64,000 bases of DNA. It comes from Flavobacterium saccharophilum (lineage in GTDB: Bacteria > Bacteroidota > Bacteroidia > Flavobacteriales > Flavobacteriaceae). Shown here piece by piece: positions 25,833 to 34,347 of the stretch. The stretch is from the NCBI RefSeq assembly GCF_900142735.1, contig NZ_FRBY01000005.1, positions 62,001 to 126,000 of the forward strand. Reading direction: 5' to 3'. Under the pieces are notes generated by a model. That model worked only from the letters and a program-made list of their open reading frames with translations. It did no database searches and had not been told where the DNA came from. Position 1 is the first letter of the stretch. Every line of letters starts with the position of its first letter. A program made the position numbers and the translations under genes.

Positions 25833-26855
25833 CTATCTTGATACTAACCCTGTATGATCACCCCCAATTAATTTTTCAACTTCTCCTTCGGTTACTAAAT
25901 TATAGTCCCCAGCAATTGTATGTTTTAAACAACAAGCAGCTACAGCAAAATTAAGCGTACGTTGTTTATCTACTATTTTTTCATTCAAGCCATAAATCAA
26001 ACCTCCCATAAAGGCATCTCCACTACCTACGCGATCAATTACCGGAGTAACTTCATTTACATCTGCTTTAAATATTTCTTGTCCATCATAAAGAATTCCA
26101 CCTATTTTTTGATGAGAAGCACTCAATGAATAGCGTAAAGTTGTTGCGATATACTTTAAATTTTGGCATAATTTAAAAAGAGGATTATACAATTCTGGCA
26201 AAGAATCTAATTCTTTATAATCTGGAGTTACTGCCGGAATACCCAACATAAAGTTTGCAGTATCAATATCTCCTAAAATGACATTACTGTATTGTAACAT
26301 TTTTGGCATTACTTCTTGAGGAGTTTTCCCGTATTTCCACAATTTGGAACGATAATTCAAATCTGTCGAAATAGTGATTCCCATCTCATACGCTACTTCA
26401 ATAGCTTCTAAACATGCTTCAGCAGCAGACTCTGACAAAGCAGGTGTGATTCCACTCCAGTGAAACCAATTTGCATCTTTTAGAATTTCTCTCCAATCAA
26501 ACATTCCTTTTTCTAAAGTTGCCATCGCACTATGTGCTCTATCGTAAACAATATTGCTTGCACGGCTACTTGCCCCTGTTTCTAAGAAATAAATACCTAT
26601 TCTATCTCCGTCTAATAATACATTATTATTAACAACATTTAACTTTCTCATTTCTTTGACAGCACAAATACCCAATTCGTTATTTGGCAAACGTGTTACA
26701 AACTCAGCACTCATCCCGTAATTAGCTAATGACACCGCTACATTAAACTCGCCTCCTCCATAAGTTGCTTTATAAGATTCTGATTGAGAAAATCTCAAAT
26801 GTCTTTCAGTGGAAAGACGCAATAAAATTTCGCCAAAAGTAACTATTTTCTTCAT
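25833..26855 (-). CDS. kdgK: 2-keto-3-deoxy-gluconate/galactonate kinase (PfkB family)
   Basis: Phosphorylates KDG or KDGal before aldol cleavage by the next gene's product. The 340-residue protein has the PfkB signatures YGGGEFNVAVSLANYGM (about residues 32-48) and DRVGSGDAFMGGLIYG (274-289) with catalytic D280. The substrate-side features RAHSAMA and STDLNYRSKLW match KDG kinases. Its promoter region carries a palindrome TTCAATCGATTGAA like that in front of the divergent lacI-type gene, so the operon is probably controlled by that regulator. The anhydrogalactose dehydrogenase and cycloisomerase that should feed it are not evident in the window. Confidence 0.92.
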   Translation of the reverse strand: MKKIVTFGEILLRLSTERHLRFSQSESYKATYGGGEFNVAVSLANYGMSAEFVTRLPNNELGICAVKEMRKLNVVNNNVLLDGDRIGIYFLETGASSRASNIVYDRAHSAMATLEKGMFDWREILKDANWFHWSGITPALSESAAEACLEAIEVAYEMGITISTDLNYRSKLWKYGKTPQEVMPKMLQYSNVILGDIDTANFMLGIPAVTPDYKELDSLPELYNPLFKLCQNLKYIATTLRYSLSASHQKIGGILYDGQEIFKADVNEVTPVIDRVGSGDAFMGGLIYGLNEKIVDKQRTLNFAVAACCLKHTIAGDYNLVTEGEVEKLIGGDHTGLVSR

Positions 26856-26888
26856 TATTTATTTTTTTTAAATTGTTTTACATGTTTA

Positions 26889-26902
26889 TTCAATCGATTG
26901 AA
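26889..26902. promoter_or_regulatory. LacI-type operator upstream of kdgK-eda
   Basis: TTCAATCGATTGAA is a perfect 14-bp palindrome with a central CG, 34 bases before the kdgK start. It resembles the operator next to the lacI-type gene at 27008. Confidence 0.65.
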
Positions 26903-26918
26903 CAACTAATCAAAAAAA

Positions 26919-26940
26919 TAAGGAATCTTTACATTCCTTA
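26919..26940. repeat. Inverted repeat in the kdgK-lacI spacer
   Basis: TAAGGAAT and ATTCCTTA form an 8-bp perfect inverted repeat separated by CTTTAC. It could be a further regulator site between the two divergent promoters. Confidence 0.45.
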
Positions 26941-27002
26941 TGCCTCAAATTTTTAATAATATACAAAAATATTAACTATTATCTTTTTTAAAATAAATTA
27001 CA

Positions 27003-27027
27003 TACTTTTGTTCAAACGATGGAACAA
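27003..27027 (+). promoter_or_regulatory. Promoter -7 element and LacI-type operator of the regulator gene
   Basis: TACTTTTG (27003-27010) fits the Bacteroidota -7 consensus TAnnTTTG. It overlaps TTGTTC(27008-27013)...GAACAA(27022-27027), an inverted repeat with central CG, so the regulator would cover its own transcription start. Confidence 0.6.
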
Positions 27028-27040
27028 AAGTATAAAAAAA

Positions 27041-28069
27041 TTGGAAATAAAGAAAAAAACAACCATAAAAGATATTGGTGACCTCTTGGGACTAACCCCA
27101 TCCGCAGTATCTAAAGCCTTAAACAACCATCCCAGGATTAGTGATAAAACAAAAAAGGCTGTTCAAGATGCAGCAATTAAATTACAATATCAACCTAACT
27201 TTTTATCGAGTGCTTTGCGCAAAGGGAAAAGCAATATGGTCGGATTAATTGTACCTAGAATAAACACAAATTATTACTCCTCAGTAATTGAGAATATTGA
27301 AGATGTTTTAAATGAAAATGGCTACAATGTTATTATGGCGCAAACAAACGAATCCTATAACAAAGAATGTAAAAGCATTGATAATTTACTTAACATCCAA
27401 GTTGATGGCATCATTGCATCAATAGCAAATGAGACTGTCTCCTTTGATTATTATCAAAAAATAAAAGAGAAAGGTGTGCCCCTAGTGCTCTTTGATAGAG
27501 GAGAAAATGACTTAGATGTAGATTATATTGGAATTGATGACTACAATTGCAGTCATCTTATTGTAGCACATTTGGCGGGTCAGAATTACAAAAAAATAGC
27601 ACATATTACAGGGTATAGTCATACTCGAATTTTTAAAAACAGAATCAGAGGTTTTAGAGATGCCATGCAAAAGTTTGATTTGCCAATTCAGGAAAATTCA
27701 ATTATAGAATGCAATTTGCAAGTGGAAGATGGTAGACGTATCATGAAAGCGTTATTAAATCAAGAGAAAAGACCTGACGCCATTTATGCTGCCAGTGATA
27801 ATGCTGCTTTGGGTGCTTTAGAGGTATTACTTGAAGAAGGTATTCAGGTTCCAGAAGAAATGGCAATTGTGGGTTTCGGGAACGAGCCTTTTAGTACCAT
27901 CATCAAGCCTCAAATATCAACTATAAATCAATTTAATGCCGAAATTGGAAAACAAGCAGCTCTAGCCTTTTTAGAACGTATCAAAAATCCTGAAAAAAAG
28001 GTTTCGCTTAATAAAATAATACTTGATTCGGAGTTAATGATTCGGAGTTCTTCATATAGAAAATTATAA
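27041..28069 (+). CDS. LacI-family transcriptional regulator
   Basis: Repressor likely controlling the divergent kdgK-eda operon and itself. The N-terminal LacI helix-turn-helix is clear: TTIKDIGDLLGLTPSAVSKA, then LNNHPRISDKTKKAVQ and the hinge region, followed by a periplasmic-binding-like effector domain (MVGLIVPRINTNYYSSVIEN, DGIIASIANE, RPDAIYAASDNAALGALEVL, VGFGNEPFSTIIKPQISTI). I place the start at TTG 27041 (342 residues, MEIKKKTTIKD), because the open frame upstream of it runs through the promoter -7 box and operator; there is no in-frame ATG. The likely inducer is a keto-deoxy sugar acid or an anhydrosugar product. Confidence 0.88.
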   Translation: MEIKKKTTIKDIGDLLGLTPSAVSKALNNHPRISDKTKKAVQDAAIKLQYQPNFLSSALRKGKSNMVGLIVPRINTNYYSSVIENIEDVLNENGYNVIMAQTNESYNKECKSIDNLLNIQVDGIIASIANETVSFDYYQKIKEKGVPLVLFDRGENDLDVDYIGIDDYNCSHLIVAHLAGQNYKKIAHITGYSHTRIFKNRIRGFRDAMQKFDLPIQENSIIECNLQVEDGRRIMKALLNQEKRPDAIYAASDNAALGALEVLLEEGIQVPEEMAIVGFGNEPFSTIIKPQISTINQFNAEIGKQAALAFLERIKNPEKKVSLNKIILDSELMIRSSSYRKL

Positions 28070-28128
28070 AAAAATTAGACCTAAATTTGTTCATTAAAAG
28101 GAAATTTATTTTATTGCTATTTTAAAAA

Positions 28129-28155
28129 AGTGGAGTGTAAAAACTCCACTTTTAT
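28129..28155. terminator. Bidirectional terminator between lacI-type gene and symporter gene
   Basis: AGTGGAGT/ACTCCACT stem of 8 bp with loop GTAAAA. T-rich flanks on both strands serve the two convergent genes. Confidence 0.8.
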
Positions 28156-28202
28156 CCTTATCAAACTAATATCACATAAATTGTATTTTATTTTCCCCAT
28201 AA

Positions 28203-29867
28203 TTATTTCCAAAAAATACTATAAACAGCTATTAATATAATCATTATTGCAAAGGAGCAAATGTTAAATAAAGGAGTTGTATAAAATGTTTTAGGCGATA
28301 AAGAAATTCCTTTTTTATCATCCTCTCCTTTATTTTGAAATAAACTAAATATGACAACAAATATTATTGTAATTAATGTTGTTAGTCCCATTTGATCCAT
28401 CCATGGCAACGAAGGAAAAACATCTTCAAAACCTGTTCCTACTAGCCACCCTTTTGGTCCTACTTTAAAATACATGGCAATAGGTATCGATATTAAAGCA
28501 CCCCATATGGCTGCCTTATTTGTTGTTTTCCTCCAAAATAATCCAGGTATAAATACAGCTAAAATACCGGGACTAACAATCCCTGTATATTCTTGAATAA
28601 ACTGAAATGCTTGATCAATACCTCCTAGTAAAGGTGCTATAATTACAGCAATTATTAAAGCCATACCAGCAGACCAACGCCCTATTTTTACCAAATTTTT
28701 CTCACTTGAATTTTTATTGATATAAACTTTATAAATATCCATAGTAAAAATCGTAGAAGTTGAATTCAACATAGATGCTAGTGAAGAAACAATGGCAGCA
28801 GCTAAAGCAGCAAAAGCTAACCCTTTTAGTCCGGTTGGTAAAAAATGTAATAACCATGGGTAAGCTCTATCTGCAGTCCCCACTCCAGGTAAGTTTTCTA
28901 ATGCAGAAACTCCTAAACGGGTCATGATTTCTGGATCATTGATAATTACATACGCCGCAATACCCGGAATAACTACAATAAGCGGAATAATTAATTTTAA
29001 AAAAGCAGCCAATAAAATTCCCTTTTGAGCCTCTTTTAATGATTTAGCCGCTAAAGTACGTTGGATGATGTACTGATTGAATCCCCAGTAATATAAGTTA
29101 GCCACCCAAAGCCCACCGATTAAGACTCCAATTCCAGGCAAATTTGTATACTCAGGATTTGACTCATCTAAAATCATTACAAAACGTTCCGGCGCAGCAT
29201 GATAAATGGCTTTCATTCCTTCTAAAGCTCCTGCTCCATTTGAAACGGTATCTAATGCTAAATAAGTAGTAACCAATCCTCCTAAAAGCAAAAAGACAAC
29301 TTGAATAACATCTGTCCATGCCACTGCAGAAAGACCACCATATAAGGAATATGCTGCAGCAAATAATGCTAAACCTATAATTGCATAAATCATTTTAACA
29401 CCCAAAATAGTTTCAATTGCTAAACCACCCAAATAGAGAACGGTGGTTAAGTTTACAAACACATACAGAGCTATCCAGAAAACTGCTAAAATCGTTTTTA
29501 GATTGGTTGAAAATCGTTTTTCAACGAATTCGGGTATCGTATAAATTCCTTTTTCAATAAAAATGGGTAAGAAATACTTCCCTACGATAATTAATGTTAG
29601 GGCAGCCATCCATTCATACGAAGCAATTGCCAAACCCAGAGCAAATCCTGAACCGGACATACCAATAAATTGTTCAGCCGAAATATTAGCCGCAATCAAA
29701 GAAGAACCAATGGCCCACCATGGTAATGATTTACTAGCTAAGAAATAATCTTCTGCATTTTTTTCGTGTCCATCTTTATCTCTGGAAACCCATAAACCTA
29801 CACCTAAAATCAAAATAGCATAAGCTGCAAAAACCAAATAATCTATAAATCCAAAATGTGTTTCCAT
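28203..29867 (-). CDS. Sodium:solute symporter (SSS family), probable galactose/anhydrosugar importer
   Basis: Inner-membrane Na+-coupled transporter of 554 residues with about 14 hydrophobic segments. SSS features are DYFLASKSLPWWAIGSSLIAANISAEQ, of which the part SLIAANISAEQFIGMSGSGF is the sodium/substrate core, the GLSAVAWTDVIQ segment, and ALAAAIVSSLASMLNSTSTIFTMDIY, typical of SGLT-like members. It would bring neutral sugars released from agar or porphyran into the cytoplasm. I chose the start METHFGFIDYLV at 29867 because the 13 preceding codons are a lysine-rich stretch in the leader. A 34-bp element shared with the P450/GH16 spacer lies 66-99 bases upstream, suggesting common control. 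Confidence 0.9.
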   Translation of the reverse strand: METHFGFIDYLVFAAYAILILGVGLWVSRDKDGHEKNAEDYFLASKSLPWWAIGSSLIAANISAEQFIGMSGSGFALGLAIASYEWMAALTLIIVGKYFLPIFIEKGIYTIPEFVEKRFSTNLKTILAVFWIALYVFVNLTTVLYLGGLAIETILGVKMIYAIIGLALFAAAYSLYGGLSAVAWTDVIQVVFLLLGGLVTTYLALDTVSNGAGALEGMKAIYHAAPERFVMILDESNPEYTNLPGIGVLIGGLWVANLYYWGFNQYIIQRTLAAKSLKEAQKGILLAAFLKLIIPLIVVIPGIAAYVIINDPEIMTRLGVSALENLPGVGTADRAYPWLLHFLPTGLKGLAFAALAAAIVSSLASMLNSTSTIFTMDIYKVYINKNSSEKNLVKIGRWSAGMALIIAVIIAPLLGGIDQAFQFIQEYTGIVSPGILAVFIPGLFWRKTTNKAAIWGALISIPIAMYFKVGPKGWLVGTGFEDVFPSLPWMDQMGLTTLITIIFVVIFSLFQNKGEDDKKGISLSPKTFYTTPLFNICSFAIMIILIAVYSIFWK

Positions 29868-29932
29868 GTGTTTTTTTTTTTTACTATAAACTTTTTTACT
29901 AAACACTGAACTTGTGCTTTATTGTTGATTAT

Positions 29933-29966
29933 GAATTATACTCCAAAAACATCAAAATAGGTTGAT
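29933..29966. promoter_or_regulatory. 34-bp element upstream of the symporter gene (copy 1)
   Basis: Begins GAATTATACT and ends AAAATAGGTTGAT on the plus strand. It matches 28 of 34 positions, without gaps, to 34036-34069 upstream of the P450 gene. Probable regulator site. Confidence 0.55.
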
Positions 29967-30083
29967 TTGACAGTAAAAATTAGAATCGAAAAACATCACA
30001 TTGTTTTTGATTTTAATAGTGTTTATTCTCAAAATGATATAATCCTATTTTAAACTTACTAAAAACGAAAACCACACCTTCAC

Positions 30084-31001
30084 TTAAATAACATAATAAT
30101 CAGCAGACTCAGGACATACTGTGATTTTTCTATCATCAATTTCAATCAATGTGTTCTCAATCATTACTGACATACTTTCTAATGCTAAATCATTAGGCTC
30201 AATGCCGAAAGGATCTTCTAATTCATCTGCAATTGCCTCAAGAGCTACAAATGTATAACCTACAAATACTATTACGAAAGGAAGAATGCAACTCATACTT
30301 TTTAAAAATCCAAAGGGCAATAAAAAGCAATACAGATAAACTGTCCGATGCAATAAAACACTGTAAGTGTAAGGTATGGGAGTACTGGCTATTCTTTCAC
30401 ATCCTCCAATAATATCTGATAAATTCTTTAAATTTGAATCAAAAGCAACTTGTGTCATTTTGTTTAATTTCCCATCTCTTTTTGCCGTATTGATCCAAAT
30501 TCCCAACTCCTTTAAAATAAAAACAGGCTTAAAAACTGCGACTTGTAATTCTTCATCATATCCATTCGTTAACAATCGATCCATGTCTGTTTTAGGATCA
30601 GTATCACGTAATTGATGTTTTAAAGCATGCACTAAAGCTATCAACAGGTTAATGAACTCTGTTTGCTGTTTTTTATAATTTTTTCTATCTAACAATGTAT
30701 GGGTTTGGATTGCTAAAGACCTAGTGTCATTTAGAAGTGCTCCCCATAATTTTCTTGCTTCCCAGTATCGTTCATAACTTACTGTGTTTCTAAATCCCAT
30801 AAAAATGGCAAGAGCAATTCCAAAAAGTGTAAATATTGAAGGATCTATAAAAACATTATATAGAATCAATTCTTTTTTAAAATAAATAACAACTGAACAA
30901 AATATAAATAACAAGACTAATCTTGGTAATAACTGTGGGAGAACTGAGCCGTTCCATTCGAACAAAATTATAAACCAATTCTTTTTTTTCTTAATAATCA
31001 C
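30084..31001 (-). CDS. Bestrophin-like / RFP-TM family membrane protein (UPF0187)
   Basis: Predicted chloride/anion channel-like membrane protein of 305 residues. Family features are the early ILFEWNGSVLPQLLPRLVLL, the diagnostic GFRNTVSYERYWEARKLWGALLNDTRSLA (about residues 69-97; cited in two pieces as GFRNTVSYERYWEARKLWG and ALLNDTRSLA), IPYTYSVLLHRTVYLYCFLLP, and the late FVALEAIADELEDPFG motif. It is encoded between the symporter and ferredoxin reductase genes on the same strand, with about 70-220 bases between genes, so it may be co-expressed with the locus. Why an anion channel should be kept here is unclear; release of chloride or balancing of charge during sodium symport is speculation. 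Confidence 0.88.
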   Translation of the reverse strand: MIIKKKKNWFIILFEWNGSVLPQLLPRLVLLFIFCSVVIYFKKELILYNVFIDPSIFTLFGIALAIFMGFRNTVSYERYWEARKLWGALLNDTRSLAIQTHTLLDRKNYKKQQTEFINLLIALVHALKHQLRDTDPKTDMDRLLTNGYDEELQVAVFKPVFILKELGIWINTAKRDGKLNKMTQVAFDSNLKNLSDIIGGCERIASTPIPYTYSVLLHRTVYLYCFLLPFGFLKSMSCILPFVIVFVGYTFVALEAIADELEDPFGIEPNDLALESMSVMIENTLIEIDDRKITVCPESADYYVI

Positions 31002-31074
31002 GCGATATTGACTTATTATTTGTTGTTCTTATATACCTTTAAACACCATTCTTTTTATGATCTTTAATGACGAA

Positions 31075-32319
31075 TTAAAGAAATAAATTTTCTAACTTAA
31101 ATTCAGTATTCAAATCAGACAACTTTAATTTATCAATTAATTTTCTTTCTTTTATAGCTTTAGTTCCATAAACGTAAGCTTTTGCATTATTAACTGCATC
31201 AACAGCGAGCAACTCATTATCTTTGAAATACCAAACAGAAAATTTAATAATCTCTCCTATTTCTGTTCTTATTACAACATTATTATAGCCCGTTGACAAA
31301 CCAACTATTTGTAATTTAATGTCATACTGGTCAGACCAAAACCAAGGAATGGTATCATACCTATTATTCTGACCAACAATTGATGCGGCGGCAATTTTGG
31401 CTTGATCCACTGCATTTTGTACCGATTCTAATCGAATAAAACGATCATAATGCGGATTATAATGAAACGTACAGTCACCAATTGCATAAATTGAGGGGTC
31501 ACTAGTGCAATTGTATGCATCTACTTTTATTCCATTGTCAATTTCTAAACCAGCATCTTGCGCTAACTCTATATTCACTCGAATTCCAACGCCCACAACA
31601 ATGCAATCAGCGATAAAAGAAGAACCGTCAGAACAAAAAACAAAATTCTCCGAACCCTTAGCTTCAATATGCGTTACATTTTTATTTGTTAAAATAGAAA
31701 CATTATTTTTAGCATGTAATTCTTGAAAAAAATCAGACATTTGTGGAGCAGTAACTCTAGACAAAACTCTTTCTTCTCTTTCTAATATAGTAACCTTAGC
31801 TCCCATCTTATGTAATGAAGCCGCAGTCTCTAAGCCGATGTACCCTCCTCCTAACACTACAACTCGCTTGTTTAAGCAATTATTAACTGCATCACGAATA
31901 GCTGTAACATCTGCAGCAGTGCGCAATGAAAATAAATTTGAAGCATTCTCTAAACCAGAAAGTTCTGGAATAAAAGCGCGTGCTCCAGTTGCTATAACAA
32001 GTTTATCATAACTTTGTTGTGTTGCATCACTAAGAGTTAGTGTTTTATCGATCCGGTTTATTGACAAAACAGAAAGTCCTAATTGTAGTGTAATATTTCC
32101 CTTTTGATAACTTTCTTCCGATTTTAAAAGATTTTTATCAATACCATCTTTACTTGTTAAATATGCTTTTGATAAAGGTGGGCGGTGGTACGGCAAATGG
32201 AAATCTCCATCAATCAATCGAATCTCTCCTAGCCACCCTTGCTGACGCAAAGCAAATGCAAAATTGACCCCAGCATGACTAGCACCAATAATTACACAAA
32301 CATTATTATTTTCTTTCAT
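31075..32319 (-). CDS. FAD-dependent NAD(P)H:ferredoxin reductase (P450 redox partner)
   Basis: Passes electrons from NAD(P)H to the neighbouring [2Fe-2S] ferredoxin. The 414-residue protein has the two-dinucleotide-fold layout of putidaredoxin reductase: FAD-binding VIIGASHAGVNFAFALRQ at the N-terminus, LVIATGARAFIPELSG (about 106-121), NAD-binding VVVLGGGYIGLETAASLHKM (about 152-171), and the second FAD motif SIYAIGDCTFH (about 273-283). It is 33 bases downstream of the ferredoxin gene, with the P450 gene beyond that. The set matches the three-component P450 systems that oxidatively demethylate 6-O-methyl-D-galactose in marine Bacteroidota. Confidence 0.92.
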   Translation of the reverse strand: MKENNNVCVIIGASHAGVNFAFALRQQGWLGEIRLIDGDFHLPYHRPPLSKAYLTSKDGIDKNLLKSEESYQKGNITLQLGLSVLSINRIDKTLTLSDATQQSYDKLVIATGARAFIPELSGLENASNLFSLRTAADVTAIRDAVNNCLNKRVVVLGGGYIGLETAASLHKMGAKVTILEREERVLSRVTAPQMSDFFQELHAKNNVSILTNKNVTHIEAKGSENFVFCSDGSSFIADCIVVGVGIRVNIELAQDAGLEIDNGIKVDAYNCTSDPSIYAIGDCTFHYNPHYDRFIRLESVQNAVDQAKIAAASIVGQNNRYDTIPWFWSDQYDIKLQIVGLSTGYNNVVIRTEIGEIIKFSVWYFKDNELLAVDAVNNAKAYVYGTKAIKERKLIDKLKLSDLNTEFKLENLFL

Positions 32320-32352
32320 CGTTTAAATTGTGGTATTTCATTTAACATCGTT

Positions 32353-32661
32353 TTATCTGACCACTTGAAATACCACTCCATCAATTGCTTCCGATACTTC
32401 AATCTGGCAACACAAACGACTAAACTCATTTGCGTCATCATCTAATTCTAGCATGTCTTTTTCTATTTCGCTTGCTGGACCTGTTTTCAAAAGATCTGCT
32501 TCGTTTAGATAAATATGACAAGTAGCACAAGAACAAACGCCACCGCAATCACCATCAATTCCTTTTACATTTGCCTGTTTTGCCAACTCCATAACAGAAC
32601 CCGAAGTACCTTCTACAACAATACTCTGATTGTCCTTTGTAATAAATGTTATTTTTGCCAT
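32353..32661 (-). CDS. [2Fe-2S] ferredoxin (adrenodoxin/putidaredoxin type)
   Basis: Small electron carrier for the P450. The 102-residue protein has the cluster ligands C39, C45 and C48 (DCGGVCSCATCHIYL, C-x5-C-x2-C) and C84 in RLCC, the spacing of vertebrate-type ferredoxins. The acidic segment EKDMLELDDDANEFSRLCCQ is the usual docking surface. An additional C43 within the motif is unusual. It lies between the P450 gene (42 bases upstream) and the reductase gene on the same strand. Confidence 0.94.
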   Translation of the reverse strand: MAKITFITKDNQSIVVEGTSGSVMELAKQANVKGIDGDCGGVCSCATCHIYLNEADLLKTGPASEIEKDMLELDDDANEFSRLCCQIEVSEAIDGVVFQVVR

Positions 32662-32703
32662 TCTTTTTATAAAGTGTTATTTATTAATTATTTGTTGCTA
32701 GGA

Positions 32704-33861
32704 TTATAGTGCAGTAAATTTTACTCTAATGGAGTCATAACCCACTTTACGTTTAAATTCTCCTAATTCTTCTATATTTTCTTTACAATCTAGTATTGCA
32801 ATCGATTTTACTTTCTGAGACAAAGCCATTAATAGAATTTTCATAATCTGACGTGCATGTGTAGCACCCAAACAATTGTGGTGACTAAATCCGAAACTCA
32901 CATGAGGATTCATTTTTCGATCTAAAACAACTTCATTTGGATTTTCAAAAGTAGTCGCATCACGATTTGCAGAAGCCCAACATAAAGAAATTCTAGAATC
33001 AGCTTTTATTGCATGCTCACAAACTGCGGTGTCTTTAGTTACGACCCTTCCCATTTGTGTCAAGGGTGCAAAATAACGAATCAACTCCTCGACCGCTTTG
33101 TTTATAATTTCAGGCTCATCACGAAGCTTTTCTAATGATTGCTTATGCTCAGCAAAATAGGCAATACTATTAGTTACAGCATTAATTACTGTATCTCGCC
33201 CACCTGCAAAAGTTAAAATCATTACACCTTTTACCTCTTCTGCCGTAAGCTTTTTTCCATTTACCTCAGATGCCAAAAGAACAGAATACAAATCTTCTCC
33301 CGGATTTTGAATTGCTTTTTGAATTTGTTGGTCTATATAATTATACAAAATCAATGCTTTATCCCCATCTAGCGCCACACCATCACTTCTAAAAACGTGT
33401 GTTCCCCAGGAAATCCAGGTTTGTGCTTCTTCAAACGGAATATTTAACAACAAAGTCAATGCATTAGATTGTAAGCATAATGAAAAATCCGCAACAACTT
33501 CTATAGCATCTTTTACAAGTACAGCATCGACAATATCATTTATTTGTTTAGTCAACTTTTGTTCATATTCTGACTCCAAAGGACGCTTAAACCAAGGTTC
33601 TAAAATCGCTCTAAAATCACCGTGTAAAGGCGGATCTAGTTCGAACGGAATTTGACGAATATTGCGAATAGCAACTTCCGATGGTATAACAATGCGACCT
33701 GGTGTTGCGCCTGATTGAAAAGTATCCCAACTGTGTGCTGCTTTTCGAACATCTTTTAATCGTAAAAGCATGGTTACTGGGTCATTTTGATCATCCATTT
33801 CGCCATAGCCTTTTGATATACGGGCATCTTGAAATGGATCTGGTAATGAACTTTTTTTCAT
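32704..33861 (-). CDS. Cytochrome P450, predicted 6-O-methyl-D-galactose demethylase
   Basis: Monooxygenase of 385 residues with the bacterial class I P450 motifs: I-helix FAGGRDTVINAV, the ExxR of ELIRYFAP, and the heme loop FGFSHHNCLG with Cys330 as the thiolate ligand. It is followed by the ferredoxin and reductase genes, and sits beside porphyran-type GH16 enzymes. In Zobellia and Formosa, equivalent P450 systems remove the methyl group of 6-O-methyl-D-galactose as formaldehyde, making porphyran sugars usable (published work on algal P450s). Substrate is inferred from context. I use the ATG at 33861 (MKKSSLPDPFQDARISKGYG); a longer frame to 33972 adds an unlikely hydrophobic leader. Confidence 0.9.
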   Translation of the reverse strand: MKKSSLPDPFQDARISKGYGEMDDQNDPVTMLLRLKDVRKAAHSWDTFQSGATPGRIVIPSEVAIRNIRQIPFELDPPLHGDFRAILEPWFKRPLESEYEQKLTKQINDIVDAVLVKDAIEVVADFSLCLQSNALTLLLNIPFEEAQTWISWGTHVFRSDGVALDGDKALILYNYIDQQIQKAIQNPGEDLYSVLLASEVNGKKLTAEEVKGVMILTFAGGRDTVINAVTNSIAYFAEHKQSLEKLRDEPEIINKAVEELIRYFAPLTQMGRVVTKDTAVCEHAIKADSRISLCWASANRDATTFENPNEVVLDRKMNPHVSFGFSHHNCLGATHARQIMKILLMALSQKVKSIAILDCKENIEELGEFKRKVGYDSIRVKFTAL

Positions 33862-34001
33862 AATATTTGAAGTATAATTTGAATGACTGAGCAAGAAAAA
33901 AATTGACAAAAAAAAACGGTATCCATCTAAGTTGTTTTGGACAAAAGTTTGTAGTTGAAACAACTTTGACAAAGAAAAATATAATTGAAAGAGTACAATT
34001 T

Positions 34002-34032
34002 CTGTATTTTGACCAATTAATACTGTATTTTG
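34002..34032. promoter_or_regulatory. Direct repeats CTGTATTTTG spaced 21 bp, P450/GH16 spacer
   Basis: CTGTATTTTG occurs at 34002-34011 and 34023-34032, exactly two DNA turns apart, the arrangement bound by many AraC-type regulators. An AraC gene lies in the same locus at 60829. Confidence 0.5.
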
Positions 34033-34035
34033 TTT

Positions 34036-34069
34036 GAATTATACTTTATCAACATAAAAATAGGTTAAT
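34036..34069. promoter_or_regulatory. 34-bp element in the P450/GH16 spacer (copy 2)
   Basis: Begins GAATTATACT and ends AAAATAGGTTAAT. It matches the element at 29933-29966 at 28 of 34 positions. It directly follows the direct repeats at 34002-34032. Confidence 0.55.
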
Positions 34070-34304
34070 AAAAACACTTATCTCGATTAACTATTTATAG
34101 TAGTCATTTCTCCTTTATATGTGTAACGCACTATAAACAAATCATATTGAACTAAAATATAAAATCGTGTAGTCCTAGTGGAATTATCCCTCTTAACTAA
34201 AAGCAAACCATCTTTTTCGAATCTTCTATATTTAATAAGCAGTAGTGGTAAGAATGCATTTCATTTTAAAATACTTTAAAAAACGATTCAATTCGCTTAG
34301 AGGT

Positions 34305-34347
34305 AACAATATTTTCCTATTTCGTAGAAAAATATTGTTTTTTTTTG
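34305..34347 (+). terminator. Hairpin with T-run inside the P450/GH16 spacer
   Basis: AACAATATTTTC (34305-34316) pairs with the complementary GAAAAATATTGTT ending at 34339, followed by a T-run. It points toward the GH16 gene about 230 bases downstream. No plus-strand gene precedes it, so it may end a small RNA or act as a leader attenuator. The rest of the 710-base spacer holds no gene. Confidence 0.5.
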
